Of a stretch of 64,000 bases of DNA, positions 48,001-58,662 are shown in pieces. The DNA lies in assembly GCF_011386835.1 (NCBI RefSeq), contig NC_088795.1:15171441-15235440 (forward strand). Direction: 5' to 3'. The notes beneath the pieces are model-generated. The model was not told the DNA's origin and did not search any database. It was given only the letters and a program-made list of their open reading frames with translations. The DNA is from Chrysemys picta bellii (taxonomy: Eukaryota > Chordata > Testudines > Emydidae). The position numbers and the translations under genes were made by a program. Numbering within the stretch: the stretch's first letter is position 1; each line of letters opens with the position of its first letter.

Positions 48001-51000
48001 GTGTTTGTCAAGTTTTCTGCACTGTCTGGGTGGGAGTTTCAAAGAGCAACAAATGGAGCTAGACAGCGGATTCCCACTGAAAGTCTGTCTTTGGGGGGGG
48101 TAAAAACCCTTACAGGGCTGGATCGAACTAGAGCACTCTGCAGCACTCCTGACCTAACCACTGATCAACCAAAAACCGTACGGCACGTGGGTGAGGGGAA
48201 AACTCAGCACTCTTAACTTACAAGGTACTGATCCAATTGCCTGCAAGCCTGGCTCCAGTTTTTTCAAAGGTATCACGAACAGACAAATAAGCCCAGTCTC
48301 AACAAAACTGATTAAGCCACTGGAACTAGGCACGCACACAGTTTTGCTAGCAGCAAATGGGACGAGGGTTTTTTATTTTGTTTTTCAATTCCACATACAC
48401 TTACTGAACTCAAAAACAGCGCAAAACACATTTCACTGAAGATTTCAACAACCAAATTACCTCTGGCCTCTGCCCAAGAATGGAAACATCAGCCGCAAAA
48501 GAGCTTGTTGGCTAAAGTCACAAGCAACTGAAAATGAGGGTTTATGGCTGAAGTTACACATCAACCTTAACTACAGTAGTCACAGGCACTACCATTAAAA
48601 CATTCTGTTCTGCTTGTATGCGAAGCCTCATTTCCTCTGCTGCAATATTTACAGTTGGTCTGCCTAACGTTTGGAGGCATGTGGCTGTTCCCACTTCAAT
48701 TCTGGTGACTGCAACTTGCTGAGCTAGAAGGGAAGTAGCCATCAGGTGTGCTTTTTCAACCATGAAGGTGTCCTTGAGAGCCCTACAGCCCTCAGTGCTG
48801 CTGCTAATGTGGTTTCAAAATGTGGAATCGAATGATGGCTGCCAAGGTACTGTGGCAAAAGAGAGCTAACAGCTTGCACAAACAAAACACCAGGCTACTC
48901 TGAGTTGCTGTGGGTTGCTTTCCTTTTCAGCAGAAGACCGAAGGAGAAAGGAGAAAAACAATTAAAAAATAAAATAAAAACAAACACCCACACTGATGCA
49001 ATAACTAATTTAGAGATCTGTTCTACTAAACAACAAGACCATCGAAAGGGATTAATGTATCTAATGTAACGCTGTCTATTCTATACACCATTTCCTTTTT
49101 AAAAAGGGAAGTTAATTTAGTACAGCAAAGAATATATAAGGGACCAGCCTGATTATGCAGCCTCCTGCCTTAGGCCTGCTCTACATGGTTTTTGTACTGA
49201 TTTAACTATTTCACTTGGGCGGGGGGTGATATTTTTACTGAAACAGTTCAATCGATACATACCAATATACTACAAACCACTATATCACATTTATACCAGT
49301 ATCACTGTCGATGCTGGGGTTGTACCGATTTAACTATTCCAGTTTCAAATGGATACAGTTAAGGGGTGCCCAACCTACAGCCCGCGGGCCATATACGACC
49401 TACCACCGTATTTCATAAAGCCTACTTCAACACAATATATTAACGGCCAAATCATTACTGTTTTGTCATGTTTACATCACTGTGTAAATAAACAATACTG
49501 TACATAGGTTGTTTCTATCTAAATACATATGAAATAAGCTGAACTTAAAATATAAATCAGTACAGGTGACTTTAAATTTTATTAAAGTATGCAGTATCTG
49601 TTTGGCCCACACAAGTGTAATAAGGGTGAGCACCACTGAACCGAGTGTAGACCAGTCCTTTCGATACCTCCTCACATGGGCAGTGCACATCATAGGCTGG
49701 GGGAGACTGCCTCCCCGAACAGCCCAACATGGCCCTGCCCATGCTCTGCCCAGAAGGCCCCCTCCTGCTTGCCCTAGGCAGGCTGTCTGCTCCTTTTCAG
49801 AGAAGTGTACCGGGGCTGGGCCCTGGGGCAAGGGCTAGGGCGGCCACGACCGGCCTGCGGAGGCTGGGGCCGCCCAGTGCTGGGGGGTGGGGTGCTGGGG
49901 CCAGGCCGCCCGGGGATGGAGGGGCTGCCAGCGCTGCCTTCCCTGTGCTTCCGGGAGGGGGGCTGGGGGCACTGGGGCAAGAGCATCCCAGCGCTCAGAG
50001 GGGGTGGGGGGAGAGGGAGAGCCACTCACCCAGCACTTGGGGGGCTAGCCTCCCTGAGCCGGCAGGTCACCCGCTGCCCATGCCTCCCCACAGGAAGTGG
50101 CCAGAATCACCCATAACAGAAGCCAAGTCTTCAGAAGAACTCAGCTCAAATTCAAAACTCAGTTAACCTACCCAGCCCAACAGCTGGGTCAGAACAAGCT
50201 GAGCCACCTAGAGACCAGAACCACGTCTGAGACTCTGCCGCAGAAGTAGCTGCAGTGCAGACAGAAAACATGCAACTTGCTTTTAAACTCATGCATTTTG
50301 CCTGAATACTTCCATTCTGCCATGTTTATTTAGGCCCCGATCTTGCAAAAACTTTGCATGAGCTTAACTTTACAATGAACTCAAAAGATCCATTCACTGG
50401 GCATAAAGCTAAACACACGTTTAAGTCTTTGCAAGATCTTTGGGGCTGGAAATATTTCTTACTATGTGTATGTATAGCATCTAGCACAAACAGGGCCCTG
50501 ATCTCAGTTGAGACCTCTGTAATACAAATAAAACATACTTCAGTTTTTAAAATTAATCTGTCTTTTGGAGAGACAGTAAATTGATTTATTTCTATCACAT
50601 TAGATCATTTTAGCAAGTGCCATTGTGCTGTATGGGTGAAATCCTGGCCTCACTGAAAGCAATAGAAAAACTCCCATTGACTTCAGATGGGGTCAAAATT
50701 TTACTCACTCTGGAAATGCCAGTTGTCATGTACTATAAAGTATTTAGTAACTCTGCTAAAAACATAATGAAGAGTTTTGGTAGTGGTGGGGTAGGGAACG
50801 AAGTTTATCCGGGGAGAAAAATGGGGGAACAGTATGTTAATATTGGACGATATTATAAGGAATATATATCAGATTCTTAATATGACAGAGATGAAATTGT
50901 ACATCAAATAAAATATTATAACTCAGCCTACTTCTAAATACCCCAAGGTGAAAAGTGACAGAATGAACTTCACTATCCTTTTATCTGGTGCTAATTTTTA

Positions 51001-54000
51001 TTACAAGGCAAAATACACAAAGGGAGACATAACCACAACCAGGTTTGGACAGTATTGTTGACTTAAAGGGTTTCAAGTAGCTTAAAGGCTTAGTTTGAAA
51101 ATGCGGTGTCTGGACGAATCTGGAAGCTAAGCTCCAAATGTAAAATGCATCAACGCTGAACCAAAATGCTTCTTCAGACAAACCAAACACGTCTTTAAAA
51201 ACCTGACCCTCAATCATTGCCAGATTAACAACCCGGCCCTGTCAGTAGAAGTTTTGCCAGTGACTCCAATGGCAACAAGCAAAAGGAAAGATTAAAAATA
51301 AATACTACTGAAAATAAAACAGCAGTGTTGCTTTCTGAAGCGTTTCCTCTTGCTATGTGGGTCTATGTACAAGGGGGGAGGAAATGGAGGCTCTTGCAGC
51401 CACTGCTGATAGGAGGAGGCATGTCCTGGCAGTTGGCCAGGAAAGTGGTCAGAAGAAGGCACCTTCCCTGCCAATCTCTGACTCCAACCCTGTACAACTG
51501 GGCAGGGTCTCATCTGCCTCCTCCACTGAATTCTTCTGTTGGGGAAGGTGTCTCCCTTCCAGCTAGGTCCCGAAAGGAGCAGGCAGTGGGAGATCACTTA
51601 TCTGTACAGTAGGTTGGAGTTTATGTGCCTGTATCTGCTTCTGCAGCTTTGCAATACTTCCCTGAACCATCCCCTAAGCTATGGGTCTCTGGCCACAGCC
51701 CTCCCAAAAGCTGGGTCCATATGCTGCCGCACATTTTGTGTTGGGGAAATGCCCAAGGAGATATGCATTTCATATATCCCAACTGCTATAAAACTAAACA
51801 AACAGCAGGGTCATAATTTCTTGAGCTACATGAGTTAAACTGAAAGCAAAACAAGATTTTTTGTTTCTGAGAATAAAAAGCCCCTTTCAGTTGCAACAGT
51901 AAAGTCCCTTCCTAGACTCCAAAGTGCTTCTCCTTAGACATTTTCTCACGCCACGAACCCATCACACGTCAGGGTTTTGTTTGTTTTGTTGCCACATACC
52001 AATCGCTGAAACTTACGTAACATCCGGTGCTACTGCTTTAATTACAGCACCCCATCGCAGGGACAATGAGAGGATACATAGCAATCGCAGGGTTCACTTT
52101 AATTTCCTACACAGCAACAGCAAACTGAAGCAGCCCTACTGCATTCTGCTCTCAGGCAACACCAACAATGGGCTTCAAGATTAAGGGACAGTTCAGCTTG
52201 CCCTGTGATTTCCAAAGGGACATTTTTATTGTTAAAAAGGAGTCCATGGGCCAGTTCCTCAGCTGGGCAACATGACTTACAACCAGCCGAGGAACTGGCT
52301 GTATGTCTCTACAGGCCTTCTCTAGACGGATGATCTATGGAAACCTGAAGTCAGTGAGAGCTGGGGGTGCTCTCCACCCCTCACCAAAAGCACTGGCAGG
52401 ATCAAGCAACTGACCATCCCGGTTACTGCTGGCTGCCTAGGATGCATACCTCCAGACTCCTGCAAAAGTAACTATTCCTCCCCATAACGGCCAATGCATG
52501 CCGTGGCCTGACGGGCCCATTCACAGAGCCACATCCACTCCTCCCTGGTGTGGCACAGGGCTAGCATGGGGAACGGGGCTGTGCACCAGCAGCGTACCCT
52601 CAAGGCGCTGAGCAGTCTGGCCCTGACACACCCAAGCACTTAAATACGCTCTCAACTTTAGGCATGTGAGCACTGGACTCCATGAGACTACTCACATGCT
52701 GAAGTTATACACGTGCGTTAGTGCTTCACTGTCATGGGGCCAGCATGCTCAACATCCCGCAGGATCAAGCCCTTTGACCCAGATCAGAGCCTAGGCAGAT
52801 ATTAGCACAGGGTGCAAGAAGCCAGAAGGTATCTGTGTGGGGCTTGAGACACCTCAAAACAGTTTGCTACATGGAAAGCATCCAGAGAGCAGAAATGCTC
52901 TTAACCAGCTTCTCACAGGGGTTTACCAACACTGGCAGAGATGCATTTAAAGTATTTTTACATTCTCTCGCTAAAACAGTTGTCAGTGCCTTTTTTAAAC
53001 GGCCCACAGAGAACTACAGGTAGCAACACGGCCGTATGTTGAGAGGCTTTCAGAGCAGTATGAGAACCCACAGAGAAGAGTTGTCTAGTCACTGATTTCC
53101 TGGACATGCTCCCAGCTGTGATGACAATGTGTAACATGGCACCAAGATTAACACTGCTATTTAAAAGCCTTAATTCCTCCCACTATAACCTGTTTACTGC
53201 CGTTTGGCACCTCTGCACACCCGTCCTACAGGAAGAAGCGGTTATGATGCTCCTGCTTCTAGATCATTAACCATGCACCTCCACTAACAGATTCTACAGA
53301 ACCAATGGGGAAAGGCCTTTAAAAAAAATACATGCTTACCCTTTCCCCATCCCTCCTCTGAAGAGTAAGCAGTCCCCTCTATCAGGGAAGTACAGCGGTT
53401 CAATGGAGAGGGCATTGGACTGGGAATCAGGATACCAGTATTAGGAGGTAAAACTAGATGATAATGGTGCTTTCTTACCTTAAAATCTATTAATATAATC
53501 CAAGGTCCATGCAATTACTGTGGCTGTATTTTCTACTCCAAGTGGAAATGCTGCTCTAGTTCCCAGTTTCCCCGAGTGCAGCGAGATAGTGAATTGATCA
53601 TCAGCTGCATATCAGAGAGGTATAAAAACAGGGATCTTACTGGAACTGCAGAACTGAACTTGGGACATTTTAGGAAAGAGGTTGGCTGGGAAGGGGGTCA
53701 TCTCATGCACATCCCACAATACTTTTTCCTGCAAATATTCATCTAACTCCATGTAGGCAACTCTCGCAGTTGGCTATTCTTGGATGCTCTTTCAAGGGGT
53801 GCACATCTGTAGAACTGGATATTCCTGTGAAAAGTTTAAGACTCTAGCCCAGGGGTCGGCAACCTTTCAGAAGTGCTGTGCCGAGTCTTCATTTATTCAC
53901 TCTAATTTAAGGTTTCGCGTGCCAGTGATACATTTCAACATTTTTAGAAAGTCTCTTTCTATAAGTCTATATTATATAACTAAACTAGTGTTGCTTATTT

Positions 54001-57000
54001 ACTTTACATACTTTTTAAAATCTTTAAGAAGCTTCATTTAAAATTAAATTAAAATTCAGAGCCCCCCGGACCAGTGTCCAGGACCCGGGCAGTGTGAGTG
54101 CCATTGAAAATCAGCTCGCGTGCCACAGGCTACCTACCCCTCTTCTAGACATTTTAACTAACGTGACGGCAGAATACAAATGAACTCAACGGCTGATACC
54201 CTATAGGGGGTTGGCGGCAGGGCTGCCTCTGATGGCATCATTCTACCACCTTGAAATGAGTAACAGCAGAGGAAAGGAAGTATCCATAAGACAGGGAAGA
54301 GCAGCACCAGTTATGACCATTAGCTACTGGCTAAGTACATTCAGAGGCGTTGGTGTGAATTAATTGATTTCCAATTCAACCAAAAAGCCATTTATGTGAC
54401 ACCTGGGGAGGGGGAGGCTTGAAGTTATGGGCTTGGAGATGGCGAGGGAGGAAAGGGGCTTTTCTGCTGCTTTGAAACTGACCAGCTGAACTAACTTATT
54501 ACTGTCTCCAACTGTTCAATGCTTCTGGAAGGCTGGGTTTTGTGCTAGCCACACTTGAGTTTTTCAGGTTATTAGGTGGTTATTAACGGACGTAAGGTTA
54601 ATTGCTAAGATGCCTAGAACTTGTATGGGCGGTTGTTATTTTTTACACTTTGGTTTAAATCTAAATCTAGATTTAATAAAAAAAAAAAAGCTCCCCTTCC
54701 CTCCCCGCCCCCCTGATCTTAGCCAGCACCAGCAGAGGCCCATTCCCTACCTGCTCTCAAACCTAGATCTCCTCTAGAGTGGAGACATGCTATTGCTGCA
54801 CTAGCAGGCTAGCTACGTGGACTTTTTGCCATCCTCCCTCACTCCAACCTCACAAATGCACACTTTACAGCTGGCGCTTCACAGGAACTTAGGGGAGTTC
54901 GGTGCCCAAATCTCTGGACCACTCCCCACCCAAAAGCTTGCCCACAGTTAGGCTGCTGATGTGCCAAGACCTCTGCCTACCATGCTGGCCACCACTGCCT
55001 CATTGTTTCCTTGTGTTCCCTTGTGTGTATCAGATACACCAGTGTAAAACCAGTGTAACTCCACTAATTTCAGGGGGGTTGTTTCTCAGTTGCACCAACA
55101 GGAAACCGGATGCAGGCATCTCTCTGAAGTCTCCAGCAGTGCTAATTGATAGTGTTTAGTTCCAGTTTAGTGATAGCTACAAAATTCATAAGCAGTACAG
55201 TTTCCTTTCTGTGCTTGGAAACATTTGGAAACAGACATCTGGAGAGGCAAAAATACTATTTTGCACGTAGAGCTTTTCATCCAGTAATCTCTCAGTGCTT
55301 TACAAAGTTGGGTAAATATGATAATCTTCACTTTGCAGATGGGGTAGCAAAAGGATTAAGAGGTTAAAAATGACTTGTTCAAAGTCACATGACAAGGCAG
55401 TGGGGGGAAAAAAATGGGAATGAACTGAAGTCTCCGGATTCCCATTCTCATGAGGAACAGAAAAAAAGAGGCGGAGAAAAAGAGGAACAGAACAAGCAGG
55501 GAAAGGAAAAAGAAAGATGAAATGGCATTAAGTTAAAAAATAAAATAAAATAAAATAAAATAATAATTTCCTGGCCCATGAACCTAATTGTCATAGAGAG
55601 TGTTACTTGTTAAACAGAAAACTAACCTTTGACCAGACGCTCCAACTTTATCTCTCAGATCTTATCCACATGCCAGTCACTCCCCTTTCACCTGACCATC
55701 ATATGCAATATACATATAATATTTTATTGTGTGTATATGTATAATTTATGTGAACAAACAACTGAATAGTGCTAACAAAATGTGTTCCTAAACACACAAG
55801 CCAGATATCTCTTCTAGACTGAAAAACCCCTTTAACCTTTGGTTTAGAGCTATCAAACATAGGCCGAGTCAGTGTGTCACAAGTCAGAGAAGGAAAACTG
55901 AAAGCAATACAGAGACTGGGGCTTTCCAAAACATACCTGGGACAGAAATTCCCACCAAACTGCTGCAGACATATGGTTACACCTTTATCATATACTATTT
56001 TTACTCTGTTTCCAAGGAGCTAAACTCTAGCACAATAAGGTCTAGAAACCATGTGTGTTTTTTTCCCCCCGTAAGAATTTAAAACACAGCCAAGAAGCTA
56101 GCTGAATTTTCATTAGCGGAAAAAAACCCTTAAATGTATTTTCAGTTTTGATCATTAGATTTTCCTTGTGTGTTTCTTCATTTGGAACCCAGGGTACCAC
56201 ATCAAAATGGAGTTTATACTTATAACAGGCAATGAAAATTAAGTGTCCACAGAGTCCCAGGATCTTAGATTTTCTGAGTGTCAAGGGAGACCAAACAATT
56301 TTGTGTTATTGAGGTTTCGGGCTATTGAGAACATTTTCAATGAAGTGAATAGATGCTAAGGAATAATACCTGTTTCAGATAACAGGAGGGTTAGGGTAAT
56401 AATACGGGTTGAACTTTATGACTGAAACCGTGCCAAAATGAGCACTGATCAAATGAAATGATCTGCGACAGTCTGAAGTCCAGTGTCTCATGAACAATAA
56501 GCACTAGAAAGGAATATTTTATACCACTACAAAGCTGCAATTATCAGATACCGAGTATCTATAAAAATTGTATAGTTTTACATGTCAGCATGTGCTCTCT
56601 TTTATTCATTTAAATCTGATTACCATGTATTTTTACCCCCACATGCTTAAATTTCAACCTGATTTAGTGATTATTTTCTCTGGAGTCGCTAATGCTAGAA
56701 AACGACACTTCATATCGTGTCAAAGCAGCCTGGCATTCCAGCTGATAGAATCCTGTCTGAATTGAAGTATGGAAAGATGCAAGATAATAATTAAAATGAT
56801 GTGATTTTAATGACCTACCAAGACTGGAAGTGCTTGGGTGGACCACTACAAAAACCTTTTCAAGGCCAGTAAACTTTTCCAAGCATGAATCCTAACTCAG
56901 CGATCAGAATGAAAAAATTCATCCTTATGTGGAATGGCATCATGGCATACTAGAATCCCAAACCTGAATCACTCACGTCTGTAACTAGAAGTTCTATTGA

Positions 57001-58662
57001 AAAGGAACACTGTAGGATTTTTGCAGTTACTGTATCACAAACATCAATCAAGACTGTTTCCATGGCTTTATACTACTCGAATGTTTCACAGAATCCGGTA
57101 ATGCTGCCTCCCCGTTTTCATATCTGCAGATGGCCAGAAACATTACAAAGTCAAATGACTGTAATTGAATACGTACCTATCCTGTGGGTAGCTGAGTACC
57201 ATTAGCCCCACTGAAGTCAATCTCACAGGATAAGGTCCTGAAATATCCACTGACTAACACAGAAAGAGGTTCCAAAGAAGACCCAGAGCAAGACTACAGC
57301 CCCAGCAAGGTGTAAACATTGAATTCAAACAGCCTCTACCACCTAAACATGCCATGGTTGGAGAACCTGTACTTCAGTGGGTACTAAACCAATTTTACAA
57401 TGCAATAGTTGTTACAAAGAATGACTGATGCCTTGAATGCAAATAACCTATTCTTGGCAAATCTGTAATTAAGTGTCCTGGTTATTGTCAGCATAGAGAT
57501 GCAGATCTGTGGCTAAGATACTGGTTTCCGATAAATATCTGAAGTCAATGGAAGCTACTGAGTGCCAGCACTACTGTGTTTTCTGTGTACCAAGCTAAGC
57601 AAGGATGGACCTTTTTCCTTCCAGAGCCCGTCAATACTGCTCTCTCTGTGTCAGCCACAAAGAGTCCCAAGAATAGGAGTTGATGCATTCCCAGCCTCCA
57701 GGAGTAAAGAATGGGAAGGTCCAATCCCTCACCCTGACACTGGGATATTTTGTTTAAATCAAACTACACCTGTATGTAGCACGCAGGCCATTCATAAATA
57801 AATATGCTAGGTGGGGTTTTTCAGTACACAGAACACAAGCAGAAACTCGCCGTTTACCAAGGCCAATTCTGTGCCCGTTCTGCCACCTTTACTTACACTA
57901 AGTAGTACACTACTCTGAAATCAATGAGACTACTCATGGAGTAGAGTATTATTCACCATGCCAGATCCTCAGGTAGGGTAAACTGGAGTGACTCCATTGA
58001 AGTCAATGGAGTAACACCAACATATACTATCGGAGAATATGGCCCGATATGAGTAAGGGTGGCAGAACAGGCCCTACATTGGAGTAAGAAAATTCAGAAG
58101 GGAGTGACTGCATGCCAAGCTAATGCCAGCAGTAACACATAGAGCAACAATAGGATGCTTCATGCAGAAAATTGCCCAGGGTTTCAACAACATTATAAGT
58201 CAAACTTAACCTAACACAATTAAGTTGCTTTTCAAATCGACTGTATAGCAGCAAACATGTATTAATTATTAGTGCAATTCACAGAGTCAGTTTAATAAAA
58301 CCAAAGTGTGTGTGTACTTCTAGAAGCAATAGCAGTGATTGAACACTGTATTCTGCACAGCACGTTCTGTACCTCAGACTGGGGTATGTTCCTGAAACAA
58401 AGCATTAGTCACTACATTGAATTAAAGGTTAATCTCCCTCCCCCAGGCAGTAGGATCACTTCTCATGTAACAGGTTCAGTTATTCACTGAAAAATATGCC
58501 AGAAAATATCCCCATAGAGTAAAAAAATGTACATAAAAGAGACTTTACCTGATTGGGCTGAATTTTGGGCATATGCACTTTCCACATCTGAGCTTCTCTA
58601 GAGATCGCCGTCTCCAGGAGGAGACACAATCTCTGGCTCTCCAGGGATCCCGAAAACTTCAT
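35612..58662 (-). CDS. CCNI: Cyclin I, complete coding sequence in six exons
   Basis: Cyclin I is an atypical cyclin known for stable expression in post-mitotic cells, where it binds CDK5 and supports survival. Exons at 58662-58549, 45761-45627, 39637-39563, 39394-39254, 37805-37575 and 36070-35612 join in phase 0 throughout and encode 38+45+25+47+77+152 = 384 residues; human CCNI has 377. The cyclin box spans about residues 40-155 ([38 protein letters not shown]). The second helical half follows in [17 protein letters not shown]. The C-terminal part has [20 protein letters not shown] and the ending [10 protein letters not shown]. An in-frame TAG at 58683-58681 fixes the start. The gene converges on SEPTIN11 as in human. 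Confidence 0.97.
36071..37574. other. CCNI intron with palindromic repeat and homopolymers
   Basis: A 1.5-kb intron. It contains a gattttcaag-type palindromic element (about 36220-36335), G-rich (36512-36550) and C17-A14 (36799-36829) runs, and a (CTC)n tract (37470-37488). No gene is evident. Confidence 0.75.
36799..36829. repeat. C17-A14 homopolymer junction
   Basis: A C-run of about 17 passes directly into an A-run of about 14. The length may be unreliable in assemblies. Confidence 0.85.
37575..37805 (-). CDS. CCNI: CCNI exon, residues 156-232
   Basis: The acceptor TTTTTCCTCAG ends at 37806; the donor GTGAGG begins at 37574. Its 77 codons open [20 protein letters not shown]. The [20 protein letters not shown] and [10 protein letters not shown] segments form the second helical repeat. 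It is close to the human sequence. Phase 0 at both borders. Confidence 0.95.
37806..39253. other. CCNI intron with nested repeats
   Basis: It contains a gattttcaag-type repeat (38630-39050) into which an antisense CR1 fragment (38690-38938) is inserted. No exon-like sequence is seen. Confidence 0.75.
38690..38938 (-). mobile_element. CR1 LINE 3' fragment, antisense, inside another repeat
   Basis: The + strand reads agaactggaagggaccctct then aaagtccagtcttgggccac and ttagaaactttctaatttcc, the complement of the CR1 ORF2-end to 3' UTR region. The flanks (38630-38690 and 38939-39050) belong to one gattttcag-type repeat, so the CR1 inserted second. Confidence 0.7.
39254..39394 (-). CDS. CCNI: CCNI exon, residues 109-155
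   Basis: The acceptor is CGGCAG ending at 39395 and the donor is GTAAAT from 39253. Its 47 codons read [67 protein letters not shown] is the conserved end of the cyclin box. Without splicing the frame runs 14 codons into the intron. Confidence 0.96.
39395..39562. other. CCNI short intron
   Basis: A 168-bp intron from GTAATA at 39562 to CGGCAG at 39395; no other feature. Confidence 0.9.
39563..39637 (-). CDS. CCNI: CCNI exon, residues 84-108
   Basis: The acceptor CCTAG ends at 39638 and the donor GTAATA begins at 39562. Its 25 codons, [25 protein letters not shown], form the core helices of the cyclin box. AAKTIEEDE is the conserved kinase-contact segment in cyclins, with Lys and Glu at the usual positions. 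Confidence 0.96.
40395..40530. mobile_element. Palindromic non-autonomous element (cttaagcacgtgcttaa family)
   Basis: The left arm at 40401-40443 (aattctgtaaaagcacttaa then gcatgtacttaacttcggg) and the right arm at 40480-40521 are near-perfect inverted repeats of about 42 bp around a 36-bp spacer. Related copies lie at 22255-22380, 50333-50445 and 52625-52770. There is no coding capacity. Confidence 0.75.
41865..42110 (+). repeat. Core-type tRNA SINE with a short inserted block
   Basis: The order gaaactgggttctactccca, ccttggccaaatcacgtagg, then gcctcagtttcccccatcta and gtgaagtgctttgacatctc follows the SINE core and tail. The gggccacggacttcaacggg stretch (about 41937-41975) does not belong to it. 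Confidence 0.65.
42635..42735. repeat. Palindromic ggagtaactcc / ggagttac dispersed repeat
   Basis: aaaattctcctttcacactt and the complementary gcagggagaataggccct flank gggagtaactccaagtcaat-ggagttac. The same type is at 45188-45286, 57861-58075 and 60950-61040. Confidence 0.6.
43162..43711. mobile_element. Inverted-repeat DNA element, split by CR1
   Basis: The left part (43162-43239, starting tagagtatgtccacacagcc) and the right part (43548-43711, ending ggcagtgtagacaaggcctt) form one element with gtccacac / gtgtagac ends and internal agcgctgccgc / cagcgctg motifs. The CR1 copy lies between them. Confidence 0.7.
43240..43547 (+). mobile_element. CR1 LINE 3' end
   Basis: The segment encodes the CR1 ORF2 C-terminus ([20 protein letters not shown] then [15 protein letters not shown] and TAG), followed by the CR1 3' UTR with ggcacctggcattggccact and the ending gttcttatgttct. 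It is 5'-truncated, about 308 bp, as usual for CR1, and one of the best kept copies here. Confidence 0.9.
44326..44390 (+). repeat. Dispersed repeat, copy 3 of 4
   Basis: tattactgcagcacccttgg through ccccaatgtattaggtgccg; preceded by an ATT/ATTT tract at 44296-44325. Confidence 0.6.
44612..44672 (+). mobile_element. CR1-type tail fragment
   Basis: ttgagcaggaggtcaggcta followed by aaccatcacaatgcagcctc and caatctatgaatctg matches the end of CR1 elements. Only the last 60 bases are present. Confidence 0.6.
45188..45286. repeat. Palindromic gggccagattctcagctg element
   Basis: actgggccagattctcagct at the left and its partial complement gaatatctggcccat at the right. The middle has tccactgcagtcaatg. 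Confidence 0.6.
45325..45380 (+). repeat. Dispersed repeat, copy 4 of 4
   Basis: tgtattactgtagcacctag then gtgccctagttggagatcag and gcccattgtgctc; the 3' end is lost. Confidence 0.65.
45627..45761 (-). CDS. CCNI: CCNI exon, residues 39-83
   Basis: The acceptor TTCAACAG ends at 45762 and the donor GTAAAT begins at 45626. Its 45 codons start [20 protein letters not shown] and end [14 protein letters not shown]. It is the first part of the cyclin box, with the EVIQW and LLDRFLA motifs. Phase 0 at both ends. Confidence 0.96.
48554..48800 (-). other. Unidentified open frame, protein-like composition
   Basis: The - strand frame reads [20 protein letters not shown], then [20 protein letters not shown], and ends VTTVVKVDV with TAA at 48556-48554. 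It is bounded upstream by an in-frame TGA near 48812. The composition is more protein-like than most chance frames here, but I do not recognise the family. It could be a processed pseudogene remnant or chance. Confidence 0.2.
49172..49660. mobile_element. Inverted-repeat DNA element containing a second element
   Basis: The left end AGGCCTGCTCTACATGGTTT (49172-49191) and the right end AACCGAGTGTAGACCAGTCC (49639-49658) are inverted. Between them lies an unrelated element at about 49363-49638. The outer type shares gtctacac-like ends with others in the window. Confidence 0.65.
49363..49638. mobile_element. hAT-like non-autonomous element, nested
   Basis: It starts GGGGTGCCCAACCTACAGCC-cgcgggcc, a start typical of short hAT elements, and ends near gtttggcccacacaa...gggtgagcacc. 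The interior is AT-rich and non-coding. Borders and target duplication are not certain. Confidence 0.55.
49720..50110. other. GC-rich block in an AT-rich intron
   Basis: G/C-rich sequence with long G-runs (for example ggggggtgggg-type near 49883) and open frames on both strands rich in Pro, Gly and Ala. It is only moderately CpG-rich. No splice-consistent exon is seen. It may be a GC-rich repeat or a local island. Confidence 0.5.
50333..50445. repeat. Palindromic repeat (cttaagcacgtgcttaa family)
   Basis: gatcttgcaaaaactttgca at the left and gtctttgcaagatctttggg at the right are inverted; acgtttaag and agcttaact are the inner arms. Confidence 0.6.
50455..50535 (+). repeat. SINE tail
   Basis: atgtgtatgtatagcatcta-gcacaaacagggccctgat through ctctgtaatacaaataaaac is the tail of the SINE type at 395-860. 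Confidence 0.6.
52625..52770. repeat. Palindromic repeat (cttaagcacgtgcttaa family)
   Basis: acacccaagcacttaaatac with caactttaggcatgtgagca on the left and catgctgaagttatacacgt-gcgttagtgcttcac on the right. A decayed copy. Confidence 0.55.
53390..53500 (+). repeat. SINE head joined to a CR1-like tail
   Basis: gttcaatggagagggcattg followed by gactgggaatcaggataccag is a tRNA-SINE head. taaaactagatgataatggt-gctttcttaccttaaaatct then resembles a CR1 tail. It is decayed. Confidence 0.5.
53850..54142. mobile_element. Short hAT element, copy 1
   Basis: It starts CAGGGGTCGGCAACC (53850-53864) and ends GGCTACCTACCCCTC (54128-54142). The flanks CTCTAGCC (53842-53849) and TTCTAGAC (54143-54150) match at 6 of 8 positions, as an old 8-bp hAT target duplication would. 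Length is 293 bp. There is no transposase. The same family is at 63650. Confidence 0.8.
55262..55440 (-). repeat. Core-type tRNA SINE, antisense
   Basis: gagcttttcatccagtaatc, ctttgcagatggggtagcaa and aatgacttgttcaaagtcac follow the complement order seen at 32520-32705. It is more decayed. Confidence 0.6.
55537..55565. repeat. (AAAAT)n tract
   Basis: Five or six perfect AAAAT units (aaaaaataaaataaaataaaataaa-type). Confidence 0.85.
57861..58075. repeat. Palindromic element with an inner palindrome
   Basis: The outer arms ctgtgcccgttctgccacct (57869-57888) and gggtggcagaacaggccct (58057-58075) are inverted. Inside, ggagtgactccattgaagtc-aatggagtaac is a second palindromic repeat flanked by ccagatcctcag / ggagaatatggcc. 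This suggests one element inserted in another. Confidence 0.65.

Larger units (their letters stand above)
45762..58548. other. Large CCNI intron with many repeats
   Basis: A 12.8-kb intron after the initiator exon. Recognised: an unexplained open frame (48554-48800, - strand), a hAT-like element nested in another element (49172-49660), a GC-rich block (49720-50110), palindromic repeats (50333-50445, 52625-52770, 57861-58075), SINE pieces (50455-50535, 53390-53500), a hAT element (53850-54142), an antisense SINE (55262-55440) and an (AAAAT)n tract (55537-55565). Other stretches show nothing that I can name. Confidence 0.75.
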
